A stretch of DNA of 7,035 nucleotides. It comes from Methylococcales bacterium. Its GTDB lineage: Bacteria > Pseudomonadota > Gammaproteobacteria > Methylococcales > Methylomonadaceae. Where the stretch lies: assembly GCA_023134955.1 (NCBI GenBank), contig JAGLUC010000450.1, positions 1 through 7,035 of the forward strand, in the 5' to 3' direction. Shown one piece after another: positions 4,664 to 7,035 of this stretch. Under the pieces are notes generated by a model, which made no database searches, was not told the origin of the DNA, and was given only the letters and a program-made list of their open reading frames with translations. The position numbers and the translations under genes are program-made. Positions within the stretch are counted from its first letter, which is position 1; the number at the start of each line of letters is the position of its first letter.

Positions 4664-7035
4664 TGCGGTGTTTTTTAATATAATTTTCGAATTCAAATAG
4701 AGACAAAGGTTTACTGAAATAATACCCTTGGGCAAAACGGCATTGTTGATATAATAAATCTAATTGCTTTTTATTTTCTACGCAGGTTGCAATGACCTTT
4801 ATTCCTAATTTGTTTGCCAAAAAAACAATAGTTTCCACCAAGATAGCATTGGTTGGTTTTTCGATCATATTATGGATATAAGAACGGTCTATTTTTATAA
4901 CATCTACTGGAAACTTCTCTAGATAACTTAATGATGAGTAACCTGTACCAAAACTATCTAAAGAGATCTGAATACCAGCCTGTTTTAATTTTTCTATGCT
5001 TTTTAAGTAATCGGTTTTTTCTTCAATAAATATTTTTTCGGAAATTTCAAAAGTAAGATTACTGGGAGATATTTGTTTTTTTTTAAGGATATTCAACCAT
5101 TCAATATGGCATTCTGACAAACTGTACTGGGCAACAGATTGATTTAGTGAGATTTGTAGAGGAGGAAAGCCTAAAGTAGACCAACGTTGAATGTTGTTTG
5201 CAACCTCTTCTATAACCCAATTACCAATCTTTTGAATTAACCCCGTTTCTTCAGCAATCGGAATGAAATCTTTTAAAGGGACATAACCTATTTGAGGATG
5301 TTTCCATCGTAACAAAGTTTCAGCACTGACTACCTTGTTAGTAATGATATCTATTATAGGTTGATAATGTAGAGTAAATTCATGATTAAGTATAGCTAAG
5401 CGCATATCTTCAATCAGTTTCAAACGTTTTTCAGTTTTTTGTTGCAGCGCTTGTGTAAAATAATAATAGCTGTTGTCATCACCTTTGTTTTTAGCAATAT
5501 ACATCGCACTATCCGCATTTTTCTGTAGCGTATCTATTTCATTTCCATCATCGGGAAAAATTGTGATGCCAATGCTTCCAGAAATATAAATTTCTTGTTG
5601 GTCAATAAAGATGGCTTTTTTAAATGAATTAAAGATCTTACTAGCAATTAATTCAGCATCAGTAATTTTTTCTAGATCAGGGAGAATAATTGAAAATTCA
5701 TCACCTCCTAATCTAGCAACAGTATCAGTATTTCTAACAGATGCTAGTAACAATTTAGATGTCTCTTGCAGAAGAATATCACCAGCATGATGACCTAAGG
5801 TATCATTAATCCATTTAAATTTATTTAAGTCTAAAAGCATCAATGCAAGTTTAGTATTATTCCGTTTTGATAATTTAATAGTAGAGGCTAATCTATCAAG
5901 AAACAATGTACGATTTGGTAATTGTGTTAATGGATCATAGTTAGCCTGAAATTCAATTAAATTTTCATAGCACCTCTGTTCGGTAATATCTTTAAATACT
6001 GAAATTGATTGCAAAATGTTTCCAGTTGAATCTTTTAAAACATAGCTAGATAGCCAAACAGAAACTGGATGCCCTTTACTATGACAAATTGAAACTTCTC
6101 CTTGCCAAAAATTCTCGTTTTTTAATTTAACTGTGATTTTTTTGAACAAAAAATTATTGAACCATTCAGGGTTAAGAGTCTTTAAGCTTTTCTTATATAT
6201 ACCCTGTTCTGTATAACCCGTAATAGTGGTGAATGCATTATTGACTGAGACGATCCTGTTTTGGGAATCAGCGATAAAAACTGCATCGTTTGTATTATCG
6301 AAAAAAGCAGATTTTAATTGTAGGAATTCATTTTTAAGGTTTTGAAATGAAATAGCCTGCATCTTTCCGTAAAGTTTCTTTACAATGCCATCACTCCCAA
6401 CCTTTGTTTTCACTTGAGTGTAAAAAGTTGTCTCTCGGTTATTATCAGATAAAAAACGAAACTGGTACTCAACTGGCTTATGTGACAGTAAACTGATATT
6501 GTTTTGCATCTTGACGTAAGCAACATCGTCCTGATGAACTCTGTCCGTGAATTCATCGTAAGATAAAGTAATTTTTATCTTGTTGTGAACATCTGACCAA
6601 TACACAAGATCACCTGAAAGATAATATTCCCAGTTTGATATATTAGTAGGAAAACATTTTGTCGAATTAACTAGGCTGTTTTTTAGCTTGTTATTTTTTT
6701 CTGTTGTATACGAACAGTTTTCAAAAAACCGGGATATGCTTAAATTTATCTGGTCTACATAATTTTGGATTAAATGAGATTTTATTATGTAATCTATACA
6801 CTCTATTTGCATTGCATTGATCACCTGACTATTGTCGGCATCATTACCTACAACAATAGTTGGTGGTAAAATATTTTGATTTTTTAAAGCTTCTAATAAT
6901 GGGAAACCATTTGGTTTTGAGAGTGTAAAGTCAATGATTAACAGGTCGTATGCTTGATGGTGCATTTTTGTTACAACTCCATTTTCACTATCCATTGCTG
7001 TAACTTGATATCCTACCCATTCAAGTCGCATTTTT
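4629..7035 (-). CDS. REC-PAS-PAS-GGDEF-EAL cyclic-di-GMP signalling protein (5' end beyond window)
   Basis: A cytoplasmic response-regulator-type protein with at least 800 residues in the window (numbered from the ATG at 7031). Domains in order: receiver with phospho-acceptor D34 and K84; a PAS_3-like domain (about 130-230, HQDD at 166-169); a second PAS (about 240-355); GGDEF (about 360-525); EAL (about 537-785). The GGDEF motif is intact (442-446) and carries an RxxD inhibitory site (R433-D436) at the right spacing. In the EAL domain ETLLR (571-575), N630, EISE (662-665), K713 and QGY (768-770) are kept. However, DDFGTG is DSFGTG (692-697) and the usual AEGVE is ATCVE (748-752). The receiver lacks its first strand and acidic pocket, so the true start is upstream, outside the window. 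The last dozen residues (from about R789) are encoded by methyltransferase DNA read out of frame. Confidence 0.93.
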   Translation of the reverse strand, partial: KMRLEWVGYQVTAMDSENGVVTKMHHQAYDLLIIDFTLSKPNGFPLLEALKNQNILPPTIVVGNDADNSQVINAMQIECIDYIIKSHLIQNYVDQINLSISRFFENCSYTTEKNNKLKNSLVNSTKCFPTNISNWEYYLSGDLVYWSDVHNKIKITLSYDEFTDRVHQDDVAYVKMQNNISLLSHKPVEYQFRFLSDNNRETTFYTQVKTKVGSDGIVKKLYGKMQAISFQNLKNEFLQLKSAFFDNTNDAVFIADSQNRIVSVNNAFTTITGYTEQGIYKKSLKTLNPEWFNNFLFKKITVKLKNENFWQGEVSICHSKGHPVSVWLSSYVLKDSTGNILQSISVFKDITEQRCYENLIEFQANYDPLTQLPNRTLFLDRLASTIKLSKRNNTKLALMLLDLNKFKWINDTLGHHAGDILLQETSKLLLASVRNTDTVARLGGDEFSIILPDLEKITDAELIASKIFNSFKKAIFIDQQEIYISGSIGITIFPDDGNEIDTLQKNADSAMYIAKNKGDDNSYYYFTQALQQKTEKRLKLIEDMRLAILNHEFTLHYQPIIDIITNKVVSAETLLRWKHPQIGYVPLKDFIPIAEETGLIQKIGNWVIEEVANNIQRWSTLGFPPLQISLNQSVAQYSLSECHIEWLNILKKKQISPSNLTFEISEKIFIEEKTDYLKSIEKLKQAGIQISLDSFGTGYSSLSYLEKFPVDVIKIDRSYIHNMIEKPTNAILVETIVFLANKLGIKVIATCVENKKQLDLLYQQCRFAQGYYFSKPLSLFEFENYIKKHRNGVCKNSNISR

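Noticed and set aside
4664..4735. N-terminal 24 codons of a 97-codon frame preceding the methyltransferase motifs, giving an apparent complete small protein
   Set aside because: This part is the EAL-domain C-terminal coding DNA read in another frame. It shows no methyltransferase similarity, so the ATG at 4735 is not taken as a real start.

Overview
The window is AT-rich and reads as chromosomal DNA from a gammaproteobacterium-like Gram-negative. Three observations point this way: a fused SpmA-SpmB membrane protein (proteobacterial style rather than the split Bacillus genes), modular cyclic-di-GMP enzymes, and GTAG-headed REP palindromes of the type common in gammaproteobacteria. No feature fixes the genus. 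A Methylococcales-like or similar environmental gammaproteobacterium is my guess, at low confidence.

Layout. Positions 1-1371 form a unit: a GAF/HD-GYP phosphodiesterase gene on the minus strand (96-1223), bracketed by two copies of a 66-bp inverted repeat (1-66 and 1306-1371, 56/66 identical without gaps, left copy cut by the window edge). The outer part of each repeat is a REP-type palindrome. The right copy continues into a second, inverted REP, giving a BIME-like pair at 1345-1424. The rest of the 1224-1745 spacer holds a 15-bp palindrome close to the HD-GYP start and a perfect 19-bp-stem hairpin at 1624-1674 that looks like a second REP subfamily.

Positions 1746-4264 carry a plus-strand two-gene operon: an SpmAB-like nucleoside-recognition/Gate membrane protein, then mtaB, the tRNA ms2t6A methylthiotransferase. 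The two are joined by a TAATG stop/start overlap. A short spacer (4265-4441) holds only weak hairpins.

Positions 4442-7035 are minus-strand. A large REC-PAS-PAS-GGDEF-EAL protein enters from beyond the right edge. Its 3' end runs directly into the last ~73 codons (motifs IX and X) of a DNA cytosine-5 methyltransferase, in a different frame. This looks like a deletion or insertion junction that destroyed the methyltransferase and gave the signalling protein a short foreign tail.

Two cyclic-di-GMP turnover proteins flank the central operon, but nothing in the sequence ties them to it. I see no convincing new multi-gene system. The most unusual items are the inverted-repeat-bracketed HD-GYP gene, the EAL/methyltransferase junction, and an EAL domain with altered active-site motifs beside an intact GGDEF domain.
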